A stretch of 64,000 nucleotides of DNA from Pantoea alhagi (GTDB taxonomy: Bacteria > Pseudomonadota > Gammaproteobacteria > Enterobacterales > Enterobacteriaceae). The notes under the pieces were generated by a model. That model saw only the letters and a program-made list of their open reading frames with translations. It was not told the origin of the DNA and made no database searches. This document shows positions 44,711 through 52,996 of the stretch, piece after piece. The stretch's first letter is position 1. Each line of letters begins with the position of its first letter. The stretch covers positions 3,038,001-3,102,000 of the forward strand of contig NZ_CP019706.1 in the NCBI RefSeq assembly GCF_002101395.1, given 5' to 3'. A program made the position numbers and the translations under genes.

Positions 44711-45942
44711 CAGGCGCGATCTCCTTTAGCGCGCGCGGGCTGAGTCGCTTTATCGCTGGTCAGCGGCGTTGTCTGCGGCGCCACAACCTCTACTTTTGCC
44801 CCTTCCGTCAGACGATCCAGCCCGTCGGTGACCACCCGCTCGCCAGCATCCAGCCCGGCGCTGATAACCACTTTTTCGCTATCCTGTAACCCCGGCTTGA
44901 CACTTTTCTTACTCACCTGGTTCTCGCTGTTGATTACCCAGACGAAGTTGCCTTCGCTGCCCATCTGCAACGCGGCAACGGGAATCACCACGGCGTCATG
45001 CAGCGTATTGACCTTCAGGCGCGCATTTACAAACTGATTGGGAAACAGACGGTCATCCTCATTGCTGAAACGCGCCTTCAGCTTGATGGTGCCGGTGGTG
45101 GTGTCAATCTGGTTATCCAGACTAAGCAGCTCGCCCTGCGTCAGCAAGGTGCTGTTACTGCGATCCCAGGCCTCTACAATCAGCGGCTGGCCCGCTTTCT
45201 GCGCCTGTAAAATTGGCTGAATGTTATTTTCCGGCAGGCTGAACAGCACATCGATCGGGTGCGTTTGTGTCAGCACCACCAGCCCGGTGCTGTCACCGCT
45301 GGTGATATAGTTGCCGACATCGACCTGCTTCAGGCCGACGCGACCGGCAATCGGCGCGGTAATGCGGCTGTAGGTGAGATTAAGCTCGGCGCTGGCGACA
45401 CTGCCTTCGTCCGCCTTGATGGTGCCCTGGGTTTCACTGACCAGCGACCGCTGGGTATCCAGCTCCTGCTGAGAGACCAGGTTGCTCTTCGCCAGTTTTT
45501 GATAGCGTGCCAGATCGCGCTGGGCGTTAGCCAGCGTTGCCTTATCACGCGCCAGCTGTCCCTGCGCCTGCGCCAGCGCCACCTGATAAGGACGCGGATC
45601 GATCTCCGCCAGCAGCTGACCCGCCTCGACCTGTTGCCCTTCCTGAAAATGAATCGCCATCAGCTGACCGTCAACGCGGCTGCGCACCGTCACCGTATTG
45701 GCGGCGGTGACGGTGCCCAGGCCAGAAAAGTATTGCGGTACGCTTTGCGTCTGCGCGGTGGCGGCCTGTACCGGCGCCAGCGGCATATTACGCCTGCCGT
45801 TTTTGCCGCGCGGCTGCTGCTGGGAGGCGTTCGTCGCGCTGTCGCCATCGCCTTTGGGCCATAGAAAATAACCGGCAACGGCGACCAGCGCGACAAGGAT
45901 CAATAACAGAATTTTTTTAGATATAGAGCGTGAGGCTTTCAT
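44710..45942 (-). CDS. mdtA: Periplasmic adaptor subunit MdtA
   Basis: Membrane-fusion protein of 410 residues joining MdtBC to TolC. It has an N-terminal membrane anchor (ILLLILVALVAVAGYFLW), lipoyl half-motifs (VRSRVDGQLMAIHFQEGQQVEAGQLLAEIDPRPY region), an alpha-hairpin of about 60 residues, the second lipoyl half (LTYSRITAPIAGRVG) and a beta-barrel. First gene of the mdtABCD-baeSR operon. I could not identify a convincing BaeR box in the 266 bases upstream. Confidence 0.95.
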   Translation of the reverse strand: MKASRSISKKILLLILVALVAVAGYFLWPKGDGDSATNASQQQPRGKNGRRNMPLAPVQAATAQTQSVPQYFSGLGTVTAANTVTVRSRVDGQLMAIHFQEGQQVEAGQLLAEIDPRPYQVALAQAQGQLARDKATLANAQRDLARYQKLAKSNLVSQQELDTQRSLVSETQGTIKADEGSVASAELNLTYSRITAPIAGRVGLKQVDVGNYITSGDSTGLVVLTQTHPIDVLFSLPENNIQPILQAQKAGQPLIVEAWDRSNSTLLTQGELLSLDNQIDTTTGTIKLKARFSNEDDRLFPNQFVNARLKVNTLHDAVVIPVAALQMGSEGNFVWVINSENQVSKKSVKPGLQDSEKVVISAGLDAGERVVTDGLDRLTEGAKVEVVAPQTTPLTSDKATQPARAKGDRA

Positions 45943-46208
45943 TGCTGTTTATTGCTCTCCGGCAGTGTAATCAATATTTCCAGGCGGGCCAGTCAGGCTA
46001 TTCCCGCAAAGTTAACCAGTGTAGTTACCAAACAGGATAAAAAAATGAAGGAATTAAGAATATCTGTAAGGCGGCCGTAAGGCTGATGTAAGTATCCGCG
46101 ATCTTACCAGATGAGACAAATCAGCGCAGGGCATCAGAAGCTGATACAGAAGCACAGATGTTTGCTACGCTCATCAACAGGTTGGCAATACATTAATTCA
46201 GGAGAACA

Positions 46209-47174
46209 ATGATGAACCAGATTGAAACCCGTCAGCTTGGGCGCAGTGGCATTGAAGTTCCTACGCTTACCTTTGGCGGCAACGTTTTTGGCTGGACCGT
46301 GGACCAGGATACCTCTTTCTCCCTGCTGGATGCGCTGGTGGAAAAAGGGCTGTGGTTCATTGATACCGCTGATGTTTATTCACGCTGGGCGCCAGGCAAC
46401 CAGGGGGGAGAATCGGAGACCATCATTGGTAACTGGCTGAAAAAAAGCGGCAAACGCGACAAAATTGTGCTGGCTACCAAAGTGGGCATGGAGCTGTCGC
46501 CGGAGAAAATCGGGCTGTCAGCCAACTATATTCGGCAGGCGGTGGAAGATTCGCTGCGTCGTCTGCAAACCGACTATATCGATCTCTATCAGGCGCATCG
46601 CGATGATGATCAAACCCCACTGGAGGAGACGTTGAAAGCGTTCGACGATCTGATCCGGGAAGGTAAAGTGCGTGCGATCGGCGCTTCTAACTATTCAGCG
46701 GATCGTCTGACACAGGCGCTGAAGGTCAGCGAGGAAAATGGTCTGGCGCGTTATGAAACCCTGCAGCCGGAGTATAACCTCTACGATCGCCAGGAGTATG
46801 AAAGCGGTCTGGAGCAGGTCGCCACTGAAAATGACATCGGCGTCATCAACTACTATTCGCTGGCCAGCGGCTTTCTGAGCGGCAAATATCGTCGTCCGGA
46901 GGATGCCAGTAAGAGCAAGCGCGGACAGGGCGTGGTAGAGAAGTACCTTAACGAGCGTGGGCTGCGTATTTTGCAGGCGCTGGACGAAGTATCTCAGGCG
47001 CGCGGCATTACCCCGACGCAGGTTGCACTGGCGTGGCAGATTGTCCGTCCGGGGATCACTGCCCCCATCGTTAGCGCTACTTCGCTGGAGCAGTTAAATG
47101 AACTGGTGAAAGCAGCGCAGCTGCGGCTGAATCTGGATGAAGTGGAAAAGATCACGCAGGCCAGCCGCTATTAA
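46209..47174 (+). CDS. Aldo/keto reductase
   Basis: NADPH-dependent (beta/alpha)8-barrel reductase of 321 residues. The tetrad is visible as Asp and Tyr in FIDTADVYS, Lys in VLATKVGM and His in LYQAHRDDD. The family pattern VRAIGASNYSADRL is also present. AGGAG precedes the ATG. It is transcribed away from mdtA and has its own terminator. Reduces small aldehydes or ketones; specific substrate unknown. Confidence 0.9.
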   Translation: MMNQIETRQLGRSGIEVPTLTFGGNVFGWTVDQDTSFSLLDALVEKGLWFIDTADVYSRWAPGNQGGESETIIGNWLKKSGKRDKIVLATKVGMELSPEKIGLSANYIRQAVEDSLRRLQTDYIDLYQAHRDDDQTPLEETLKAFDDLIREGKVRAIGASNYSADRLTQALKVSEENGLARYETLQPEYNLYDRQEYESGLEQVATENDIGVINYYSLASGFLSGKYRRPEDASKSKRGQGVVEKYLNERGLRILQALDEVSQARGITPTQVALAWQIVRPGITAPIVSATSLEQLNELVKAAQLRLNLDEVEKITQASRY

Positions 47175-47191
47175 GCCAGCCTGATAAAAAT

Positions 47192-47212
47192 GCGCCTGCG
47201 GGCGCTTTTTTT
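47192..47212 (+). terminator. Intrinsic terminator after the aldo/keto reductase
   Basis: Stem GCGCC-TGC-GGGCGC followed by seven T residues, 18 bases past the stop. Confidence 0.85.
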
Positions 47213-47237
47213 ATGCGACTGTCAGGCGGTCAGCCTG

Positions 47238-47507
47238 TTACTGAACAAAAGAGCGGTTGGCTTTGCGTATTGAGCGATATCGCTCCGCGTAAAAAATCAG
47301 CACACCCAATGCGCTACCGATAAGCAACAGCAGCAGCAAGGCCGGTAAGGCTTCATCGTAAAAGACGCGCCAGAGCGAAGCGCCTGTAACCACCACTGCC
47401 AGACAAACCATCGCTCCGGTATAGCGATAAAGCAGCATCAGCAGCAGAGCAAAAGCGAGATACTGTTGAAAACTGAGATTCCACAGGCTCACGATAAATG
47501 TATCCAT
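47238..47507 (-). CDS. Small inner-membrane protein of unknown function
   Basis: An 89-residue ORF with three hydrophobic stretches (about 13-26, 31-45 and 54-73) and a basic tail (RYRSIRKANRSF), consistent with a real membrane protein with a cytoplasmic C-terminus. The ribosome site is weak (AAGG very close to the ATG). I do not recognise the family. It lies between the aldo/keto reductase and yegD. Confidence 0.55.
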   Translation of the reverse strand: MDTFIVSLWNLSFQQYLAFALLLMLLYRYTGAMVCLAVVVTGASLWRVFYDEALPALLLLLLIGSALGVLIFYAERYRSIRKANRSFVQ

Positions 47508-47644
47508 ACCTTAATAACGGGGCTGAAATGCTAACATGCGCGCGCCAGGAAACCGCGTTAATTGTTTTAAAGCATCGTCCGCCCATCAAGAGGTTACGGC
47601 AGGTTCAGGCGGCGCAAAAGCATCACGGTGGATGTCAGGAAAGT

Positions 47645-47670
47645 CGGGTTAACCCCTACGGATTAACCCG
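47645..47670 (-). terminator. Hairpin after yegD
   Basis: Perfect eight-base-pair inverted repeat CGGGTTAA / TTAACCCG just past the yegD stop. No T-run, so function as a terminator is uncertain. Confidence 0.45.
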
Positions 47671-47678
47671 GGGCATCG

Positions 47679-49031
47679 TCAGGCAAACATAATTTGCGCC
47701 CAGCGAGCCAGCCCGGCGGTGACCGAACCGAAATCATCGCCGGAGGCCAGCGGAATGGCAGGCAGCTGCTGCTGCAGCGCCTGACGCAACAGCGGCGAGC
47801 GGGCGCTGCCGCCGGTCAGGTAGATCATATCTGGCGTGGTGCCGCTGGTTTCCAGCGCCAGCCTGACCTGCTCCTGGATACGATCCAGCGGCGCGGCGAT
47901 AGCCGCTTCCAGCCCTTTGCTGGCGATATCCGTGCTTAATCCGGCTTCGATAAACGCCAGCGCAGCGCTGGTTTCAGCCCGGTCGGAAAGGGCGATTTTG
48001 CTCTCTTCCGCCGCCCGCACCAGCCGATAGCTAAGGCGCTGCTGCCAGACTTTCAGCAGGCGCTGCACCTTTTCCGGCTGACGCGCATCGCGTATCAAAT
48101 CCTGCAGCAGTTTGCGACAGGCGGCTGAATAAAAGTCGCTTTGCGCCGGAACGTCGTTGATCGCCACCGCGTTCCACCAGGGCAGGGCGGGCAGGGCGGT
48201 GCCTTTTTGCGTTTCTCCGCCCAGCCCCAGCAGCGGCATCAGCTCTTTATAAGCCAGCGCAATATCCAGATCGTTTCCACCAACGCGGCAGCCGCTGTGT
48301 CCTAACAGGCTGCTGGTGCGGTCGGCGCGGTTGTGCCATTGCGGACCCATCAGCAACATACTGCAGTCGGTGGTGCCCCCGCCAATATCCACCACCAGCA
48401 CCCGCTTTTCTTCCTGCAGCGTGGCTTCAAAATCGAGCCCCGCTGCCACCGGTTCAAACTGAAAGATCACATCACGGAAACCGGCGCGGCTGGCAGCTCG
48501 CGCCAGAATGCCCTGTGCCTGACGGTTAGCCTCGTCGCCGCCTAACCCCTGAAAGTTAACCGGTCGACCAATCACCGCCTGATCGATGGATCCGCTCAAC
48601 TGCTGTTCTGCGGTTTGGCGAATATGCAGCATCATGGCGCACACCAGATCTTCAAACAGGGCGATCTGCTGCGGCTTCAGGCCGTTGGCACCGAGAAAGG
48701 ATTTGGGCGATTTAACAAACCAGACCTCTTCAGAGTCGGTCATATACTGCGCCAGCGCATCAAGACCAAAGTGGATGCTGCCGGGCGTTACTTCGATATC
48801 TTCATCGCGGTTAAAGGCGATAGCGCGCCGCAGCAGCGCCTGATTTTCCGCTTCCGGTGTCGGCACCTGATGATGACGAAAGAGCCATTCGCTGATCGCT
48901 TCACGCGTTGGCCCGCACAGCATTGAGGGCAGATAAGGAGAATCCTTTTCCAGTTTAAGCAGCCGCGGCGCGCCATTTTCTACCACGGCCACGGAACAAT
49001 TAGCCGTTCCGTAATCAAAACCGATAAACAT
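47679..49031 (-). CDS. yegD: Hsp70-family chaperone-like protein YegD
   Basis: Actin-fold ATPase of 450 residues related to the DnaK nucleotide domain but lacking a DnaK-type substrate domain. The phosphate-1 loop is GFDYGTANCSVAV, the phosphate-2 loop VLVVDIGGGTTDCSMLL, and the adenosine motif MIYLTGGSARSPLLRQAL. GGGGGA precedes the ATG. Role in E. coli is unclear. Confidence 0.93.
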   Translation of the reverse strand: MFIGFDYGTANCSVAVVENGAPRLLKLEKDSPYLPSMLCGPTREAISEWLFRHHQVPTPEAENQALLRRAIAFNRDEDIEVTPGSIHFGLDALAQYMTDSEEVWFVKSPKSFLGANGLKPQQIALFEDLVCAMMLHIRQTAEQQLSGSIDQAVIGRPVNFQGLGGDEANRQAQGILARAASRAGFRDVIFQFEPVAAGLDFEATLQEEKRVLVVDIGGGTTDCSMLLMGPQWHNRADRTSSLLGHSGCRVGGNDLDIALAYKELMPLLGLGGETQKGTALPALPWWNAVAINDVPAQSDFYSAACRKLLQDLIRDARQPEKVQRLLKVWQQRLSYRLVRAAEESKIALSDRAETSAALAFIEAGLSTDIASKGLEAAIAAPLDRIQEQVRLALETSGTTPDMIYLTGGSARSPLLRQALQQQLPAIPLASGDDFGSVTAGLARWAQIMFA

Positions 49032-49064
49032 AAAGATCCCCCTTAAGAAAAAAAGGGGGTGACT

Positions 49065-49376
49065 TTACCCGAGCCGATCGGCACTGGCAAATGTTTCACA
49101 CGTTGCGAATTGCCCTGTGCTCATCGGCTGGCCCACTGGCCCGGCAACGGTAGCGATATTCAGCCGCTGCCCCTGTCCATGAATAACAGAAACCAGCATT
49201 TCGTCCATCAGATTAAAATGCACGTTGCGGACTGGCTGGAGCCGGGCTTCATACACCGTCAGTTGACCGCGTCCGTTGTGCCTGGCGTTGTAACAGGCCG
49301 AACTCATCACCGCCGAGACGAGCCAGGAAATCGTTGCTACGCAACCGGTGTGTCATTAATTCGGCCAGCGTTGAGA
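49065..49376 (-). pseudogene. yegE: yegE C-terminal remnants (GGDEF domain and tail, with deletions)
   Basis: On the minus strand the frame reads ISTLAELMTHRLRSND then FLARLGGDEFGLL, matching the GGDEF site of the diguanylate cyclase/EAL protein YegE. It then jumps frame and deletes about 75 residues to CYNARHNGRGQLTVYEA, the end of the same domain. A second jump leads to NLMDEMLVSVIHGQGQRLN and ATVAGPV, near the YegE C-terminus, before the sense is lost. Order and position beside yegD match the E. coli locus. The EAL domain is almost wholly gone, so no c-di-GMP enzyme remains. Confidence 0.75.
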
Positions 49377-49522
49377 TAAGCCAGATATAAAAACGCACGG
49401 TGCCAGCAGTGGCGCGAGCTGGCGCGATATTAAGCTGGATTCTGAAACTGAAAAAAATTTCCTGGATGCGTTATTAATGCCTGATTATTCTGTGAACAGG
49501 ATAACAAAAGAAAGGATGACTT

Positions 49523-50158
49523 ATGGATGCAAAGTTAATCGCCAAAGGTATCGTTGACGGTCTTGCTTCTATTCCTAATGGGCTGTATTTATCAGCAATC
49601 AGGACTGTTGAAGGTACTGGGATTGTTGATCGAGACCTCAAGGCGCGCAATGAAATTGAAAACGAGCGTTTTTTCCAGGTGTTTAAGAGCCTGGCAGCTA
49701 ATGAAGCGCCAATCAGACAACTTGTTACGACTGTTATCACTGATTTTTATACAAAATTGGATGACAAGGGAAAAAAAGCGATTAATGACAAGCTGGGTTA
49801 TTCAGATGCCAGGTTGGGAAGTCGGGTTGGTGCCCAAGCATTCATCACTCAATATATAGCAACAAAAATCATTAATCGTGTGAGAATGAGCACACTTATG
49901 CGGCGTGTAACGCGCGTTGCATCTGCGGTAACATTCAACATTGTAATGATTCAGGGGCTGATCGAGGAAGCGGCCAGAGCCTCCAGAAGAATGCGCTCGA
50001 AGTATCCTGGGACATATTACAAAGTCTGGGCGACGAATTTAGATATGGTTTATTTTCTTGTTGAAGGTGAGCTGGAACCATACCTGATGTATATAAACAG
50101 CCACCCGATACAATGCAAAGGTGTAGAAAATGAAATCTGCAAAATCCTCTCTCGCTAA
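49523..50158 (+). CDS. Orphan protein of unknown function, first gene of a two-gene cassette
   Basis: A 211-residue protein I do not recognise. It has a good ribosome site (AAAGGA), codon use that is more AT-rich than the neighbours, and no signal peptide. The N-terminal MDAKLIAKGIVDGL and the stretch around 128-150 (VASAVTFNIVMIQGLIEEAA) are amphipathic to hydrophobic, suggesting membrane contact. Basic and acidic residues alternate between 60 and 125. The gene overlaps the next by 29 bases. An effector or toxin role is possible but only by analogy with small overlapping cassettes. Confidence 0.7.
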   Translation: MDAKLIAKGIVDGLASIPNGLYLSAIRTVEGTGIVDRDLKARNEIENERFFQVFKSLAANEAPIRQLVTTVITDFYTKLDDKGKKAINDKLGYSDARLGSRVGAQAFITQYIATKIINRVRMSTLMRRVTRVASAVTFNIVMIQGLIEEAARASRRMRSKYPGTYYKVWATNLDMVYFLVEGELEPYLMYINSHPIQCKGVENEICKILSR

Positions 50159-50348
50159 ATTTTGCAAATTTATAGGTATACAGTCTGCAAATATGGTTGA
50201 AGGCATAACTACATACCTTTGCTCTTTTGCTGCCTTTGGTAGTTTGTTTGTTCTTGATGGCTGGATGAAGATGGTTGGATTTGTCGGTTTTCTTGTTCTT
50301 GCCTATCTGGTCGCTTGGGCGGTGGATAAGGTGAAGGGGGAGGTATAA
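50130..50348 (+). CDS. Small two-helix membrane protein, second gene of the cassette
   Basis: A 72-residue protein with two hydrophobic segments (about 25-40 and 45-64) and charged ends. The ATG lies inside the preceding gene, eight bases after AAGG, so the pair is translationally coupled. A terminator follows at 50411. A membrane-located immunity or partner protein is conceivable; no family is recognised. Confidence 0.6.
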   Translation: MKSAKSSLAKFCKFIGIQSANMVEGITTYLCSFAAFGSLFVLDGWMKMVGFVGFLVLAYLVAWAVDKVKGEV

Positions 50349-50410
50349 TCACCTCTTGCCTGTGGCATACTCGCTGTCGCTGAGTGGACGCAAAGTGGAC
50401 ATGGACAAAC

Positions 50411-50450
50411 AACAAGGGGTTACGCTTTCACGTAACCCCTTGTTTTATTT
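50411..50450 (+). terminator. Strong terminator after the orphan cassette
   Basis: Perfect 14-base-pair stem AACAAGGGGTTACG / CGTAACCCCTTGTT with a six-base loop, followed by TTATTT. The stem could also serve the tmRNA fragment on the other strand, since a hairpin of this kind would follow its CCA end. Confidence 0.85.
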
Positions 50451-50494
50451 GGTGGGCTGGCGGGAGTTGAACCCGCGTCCGAAATTCCTCTACT
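50450..50494 (-). repeat. tmRNA (ssrA) 3'-end fragment, probable attachment-site relic
   Basis: On the minus strand the bases GGAATTTCGGACGCGGGTTC, AACTCCCGCCAGCC and CACCA reproduce the tmRNA 3' end, with an intact T-arm and CCA. The 5' part of tmRNA is absent, and the acceptor strand is one base shorter than in E. coli (CAGCCC for CAGCTCC). Integrative elements commonly use this segment of ssrA as att site. It lies precisely where the yegE N-terminal remnant meets the insert. Confidence 0.8.
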
Positions 50495-50643
50495 TCCGGA
50501 CCGTGTGTACCGTGGGTAATATGCAAAATAGCGTCCAGCGATAGGCAAAACAGCGAGGCGATAAAGCAGATCAGGCCCAGCAGCAGGGCGGGCCTGAAAG
50601 AAGATAACGTGCTATGCGCGGGCGAAAAAGTATGGGTTGCAAT
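50495..50643 (-). pseudogene. yegE: Probable yegE N-terminal remnant (MASE1 membrane segment)
   Basis: The minus-strand frame reads STLSSFRPALLLGLICFIAS and LFCLSLDAILHITHG, which lines up in position and hydrophobic pattern with the first helix of YegE (HPLLHLVSLGLVSFIFTLFSL). No start codon remains, and the frame runs into the tmRNA fragment. Similarity is modest, but order and strand fit a yegE gene split by the insert. Confidence 0.45.
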
Positions 50644-50755
50644 TCACGGGTCCGGCGAGCCTGCCCGTAAAAGCGCGAGCAGGCGTTATATCACTTTGGT
50701 GATGCTGGCACAGCATGTTAAAACCAACCCGATGGCAATTGCTGAAATAGCCAGT

Positions 50756-51397
50756 TTATTCAAACGATTGATAGCCTGGCTGCCGCTGTTTTAGCAGATC
50801 CGCGCGCGTCCAGGGCTTTTCCAGCCCGGCAAGGTCAGCAGAAAGGTGCGCAAGAAAATTTTGCGTAGGGGCGATGCGTCCGTGACCGATAAGCACCAGC
50901 GGCAGCAGCAGCGCGGCGCTGACCTGCGGCAGGGAAAAGCCTTTCAGCTGCGTATTGCGCTGGTTGATCAGGAATAGCGTGCTGAGCGTAAAGCCGATCA
51001 GCAAACCGCTGGCGACTTCGCTTTTCGAATGCGCAAGCAGCACCAGGCGTGAAGCGCCCACCAATAGCGGCACCATATAGCCAATTGTCACCGCCACGCC
51101 GCGCCAGAATGCGGGCAACCGGCCCGACAGCAGCCAGAGCATAACCGGCCAGAGGGTGGCTGACATCGCGCTGTGTCCGCTAAAGCCGGTGAAGTTAAAG
51201 CGGGCGCTACCGATGCCGAACCCCATAAACAGGATTTTCGACACGCTGACGATCAGTCCCGCTAACCCAAAGGCCAACAGCCAAAACCAGACCGTGCGTC
51301 GATCGCTGCTTTTCCAGGGCAGGATCAGCGCGATAAGAATTGCTGTGGGGATCAGCAACATGCTGTCGCCAAAATAGGTAATTGTTCTCCAGGACAT
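50756..51397 (-). CDS. PAP2-family membrane phosphatase
   Basis: About 213 residues with five to six membrane segments and the three phosphatase motifs in reduced form: KILFMGFGIGSARF, the FSGHSAMSA motif, and SRLVLLAHSKSEVASG with the catalytic His. Substrates may be lipid phosphates or undecaprenyl diphosphate. ATG 51397 follows AAGG; an in-frame ATG at 51433 is less likely. It sits between the yegE remnant and udk, where E. coli has no such gene. Confidence 0.82.
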   Translation of the reverse strand: MSWRTITYFGDSMLLIPTAILIALILPWKSSDRRTVWFWLLAFGLAGLIVSVSKILFMGFGIGSARFNFTGFSGHSAMSATLWPVMLWLLSGRLPAFWRGVAVTIGYMVPLLVGASRLVLLAHSKSEVASGLLIGFTLSTLFLINQRNTQLKGFSLPQVSAALLLPLVLIGHGRIAPTQNFLAHLSADLAGLEKPWTRADLLKQRQPGYQSFE

Positions 51398-51718
51398 AGC
51401 CAACCTTTCTGTTATGAGTATGCCTTTCGCCAACTGGCGAGAAGGGGCGTCGCTACGCTGTCACGAAAGTGAGAGCTGGATCGCGCGTAGCAGTTTATCG
51501 GTGAAATGGGGGCGCGCCAAAGGAGAAAGTCTGAAAAGCGGGCATTCCGGGCAGCGCTTCACCGCCCGGCGACGGGCAAGCTGCTTTTTTCTGGCATCAA
51601 ACCGGCGATCTCCCTATAATTGCCGCCAGTTAATCCTCTCAATATCTGACTGAACGCTAAGGATGATGTTTCGACATCGCCTGGTGCCACGTCACACAGT
51701 TATCAGGTCTTTAATTTT
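51398..51718. other. Intergenic region between the PAP2 gene and udk
   Basis: Divergent promoter region of about 320 bases. The udk promoter is visible at 51592-51620. No supported gene or RNA otherwise. Confidence 0.5.
51592..51620 (+). promoter_or_regulatory. Sigma-70 promoter of udk
   Basis: CTGGCA and a perfect TATAAT separated by 17 bases, about 100 bases before the udk start. Confidence 0.65.
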
Positions 51719-52360
51719 ATGACTGAAAAGTCCCATCAATGCGTCATTGTAGGTATCGCAGGCGCATCCGCATCAGGAAAAAGTTTAATTGCCAGCACGC
51801 TGTATCGTGAAATCCGCGAACAGGTCGGCGATGAGCATATCGGCGTGATTCCTGAAGACAGTTATTACAAAGACCAAAGCCACCTCACTATGGAAGAGCG
51901 GATTAAAACGAACTATGACCATCCCAGCGCGATGGATCATGATTTGCTGCTGCATCATCTTCAGGCCCTGAAAGCGGGCCAGCATATTGAACTGCCGGTA
52001 TACAGCTACGTTGAACATACCCGCACGCAGGAAACCATCCATCTCAAGCCGAAAAAGGTCATTATTCTCGAAGGGATCCTGTTGTTAACCGATGCCCGCC
52101 TGCGTGAAGAGATGAATTTCTCCATTTTTGTCGATACCCCGCTGGATATCTGCCTGATGCGTCGTATGAAGCGTGACGTGAACGAACGCGGCCGCTCAAT
52201 GGATTCGGTAATGGCACAGTATCAAAAAACCGTGCGTCCGATGTTCCTGCAGTTTATTGAACCCTCCAAGCAGTACGCCGATATCATCGTGCCGCGCGGG
52301 GGTAAAAACCGCATTGCCATCGATATTCTGAAAGCGAAAATCAATCAGTTCTTTGAGTAA
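51719..52360 (+). CDS. udk: Uridine/cytidine kinase
   Basis: Pyrimidine salvage kinase of 213 residues. Walker A is GIAGASASGKS; EDSYYKDQSHL, NYDHPSAMD and YSYVEHTRT form the nucleoside site; IILEGILLLTD follows. Collinear with dcd and asmA. Confidence 0.97.
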   Translation: MTEKSHQCVIVGIAGASASGKSLIASTLYREIREQVGDEHIGVIPEDSYYKDQSHLTMEERIKTNYDHPSAMDHDLLLHHLQALKAGQHIELPVYSYVEHTRTQETIHLKPKKVIILEGILLLTDARLREEMNFSIFVDTPLDICLMRRMKRDVNERGRSMDSVMAQYQKTVRPMFLQFIEPSKQYADIIVPRGGKNRIAIDILKAKINQFFE

Positions 52361-52394
52361 GCGCGTCAGCCCGAAGAAAAAGGAGTAAACGGCG

Positions 52395-52976
52395 ATGAGA
52401 TTATGCGATCGCGATATTGAAGCCTGGCTTGATAACGGCAAGCTGGCGATTACGCCGCGCCCGCCGGTAGAGCGCATTAACGGCGCAACCGTGGACGTGC
52501 GGCTGGGCAATCAGTTTCGTACTTTTCGTGGGCATACCGCAGCCTTTATCGACTTAAGCGGCCCTAAACATGAGGTCAGCGCGGCACTGGATCGCGTGAT
52601 GAGCGATGAGATTGTGCTGCCGGAGGGTGAGGCGTTTTATCTGCATCCGGGCGAACTGGCGCTGGCCGTGACCCTGGAATCGGTAACGCTGCCTGACGAT
52701 TTGGTCGGCTGGCTTGATGGCCGTTCATCGCTGGCGCGTCTGGGCTTAATGGTGCACGTGACAGCGCACCGCATTGATCCTGGCTGGCAGGGCCGTATCG
52801 TACTGGAGTTCTATAATTCAGGTAAGCTGCCGTTGGCCTTGCGTCCCGGTATGCTGATCGGTGCGCTAAGCTTTGAACCGTTGTCTGGTCCCGCCGCCCG
52901 TCCCTATAACCGTCGTGAAGATGCTAAATACAAAGGGCAGCAGGGCGCGGACGCCAGTCGGATCGATAAAGACTAA
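52395..52976 (+). CDS. dcd: dCTP deaminase
   Basis: Homotrimeric enzyme of 193 residues that makes dUTP from dCTP. Conserved features include GATVDVRLGN, the active-site SSLARLGLMVHVTAHRIDPGW with its catalytic Glu in VLEFYNSG, and the C-terminal RPYNRREDAKY lid. AGGAG precedes the ATG by nine bases. Confidence 0.97.
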   Translation: MRLCDRDIEAWLDNGKLAITPRPPVERINGATVDVRLGNQFRTFRGHTAAFIDLSGPKHEVSAALDRVMSDEIVLPEGEAFYLHPGELALAVTLESVTLPDDLVGWLDGRSSLARLGLMVHVTAHRIDPGWQGRIVLEFYNSGKLPLALRPGMLIGALSFEPLSGPAARPYNRREDAKYKGQQGADASRIDKD

Positions 52977-52996
52977 CTGCCTGAACAGGGGATGGG

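Larger units (their letters stand above)
49377..50494. mobile_element. Foreign insert within yegE
   Basis: About 1.1 kb separating the C-terminal and probable N-terminal yegE remnants. It is visibly more AT-rich than the flanks. It carries a two-gene cassette, a strong terminator, and a copy of the tmRNA 3' end at the right border, a common integration site. I see no integrase or transposase and no matching repeat at the left edge, so this is a decayed element or a relic of a larger one. Confidence 0.5.

Noticed and set aside
45943..46208. BaeR binding box upstream of mdtA
   Set aside because: Only a loose T-rich resemblance (TTCCTTCATTTTTT); not strong enough to annotate.
50450..50530. A complete tRNA or tmRNA gene
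   Set aside because: Only the 3' part (T-arm and CCA end) is present; no matching acceptor 5' strand follows within a plausible distance.
50686..50763. 25-residue hydrophobic minus-strand frame (LNKLAISAIAIGLVLTCCAS...) starting at a TTG in the PAP2 stop
   Set aside because: Looks like a tiny membrane or lipoprotein peptide, but has only a TTG start and no clear ribosome site; too short to support from one sequence.
50609..50794. 61-codon plus-strand frame over the end of the PAP2 gene
   Set aside because: Overlaps the yegE remnant and PAP2 on the other strand, with no supporting feature.
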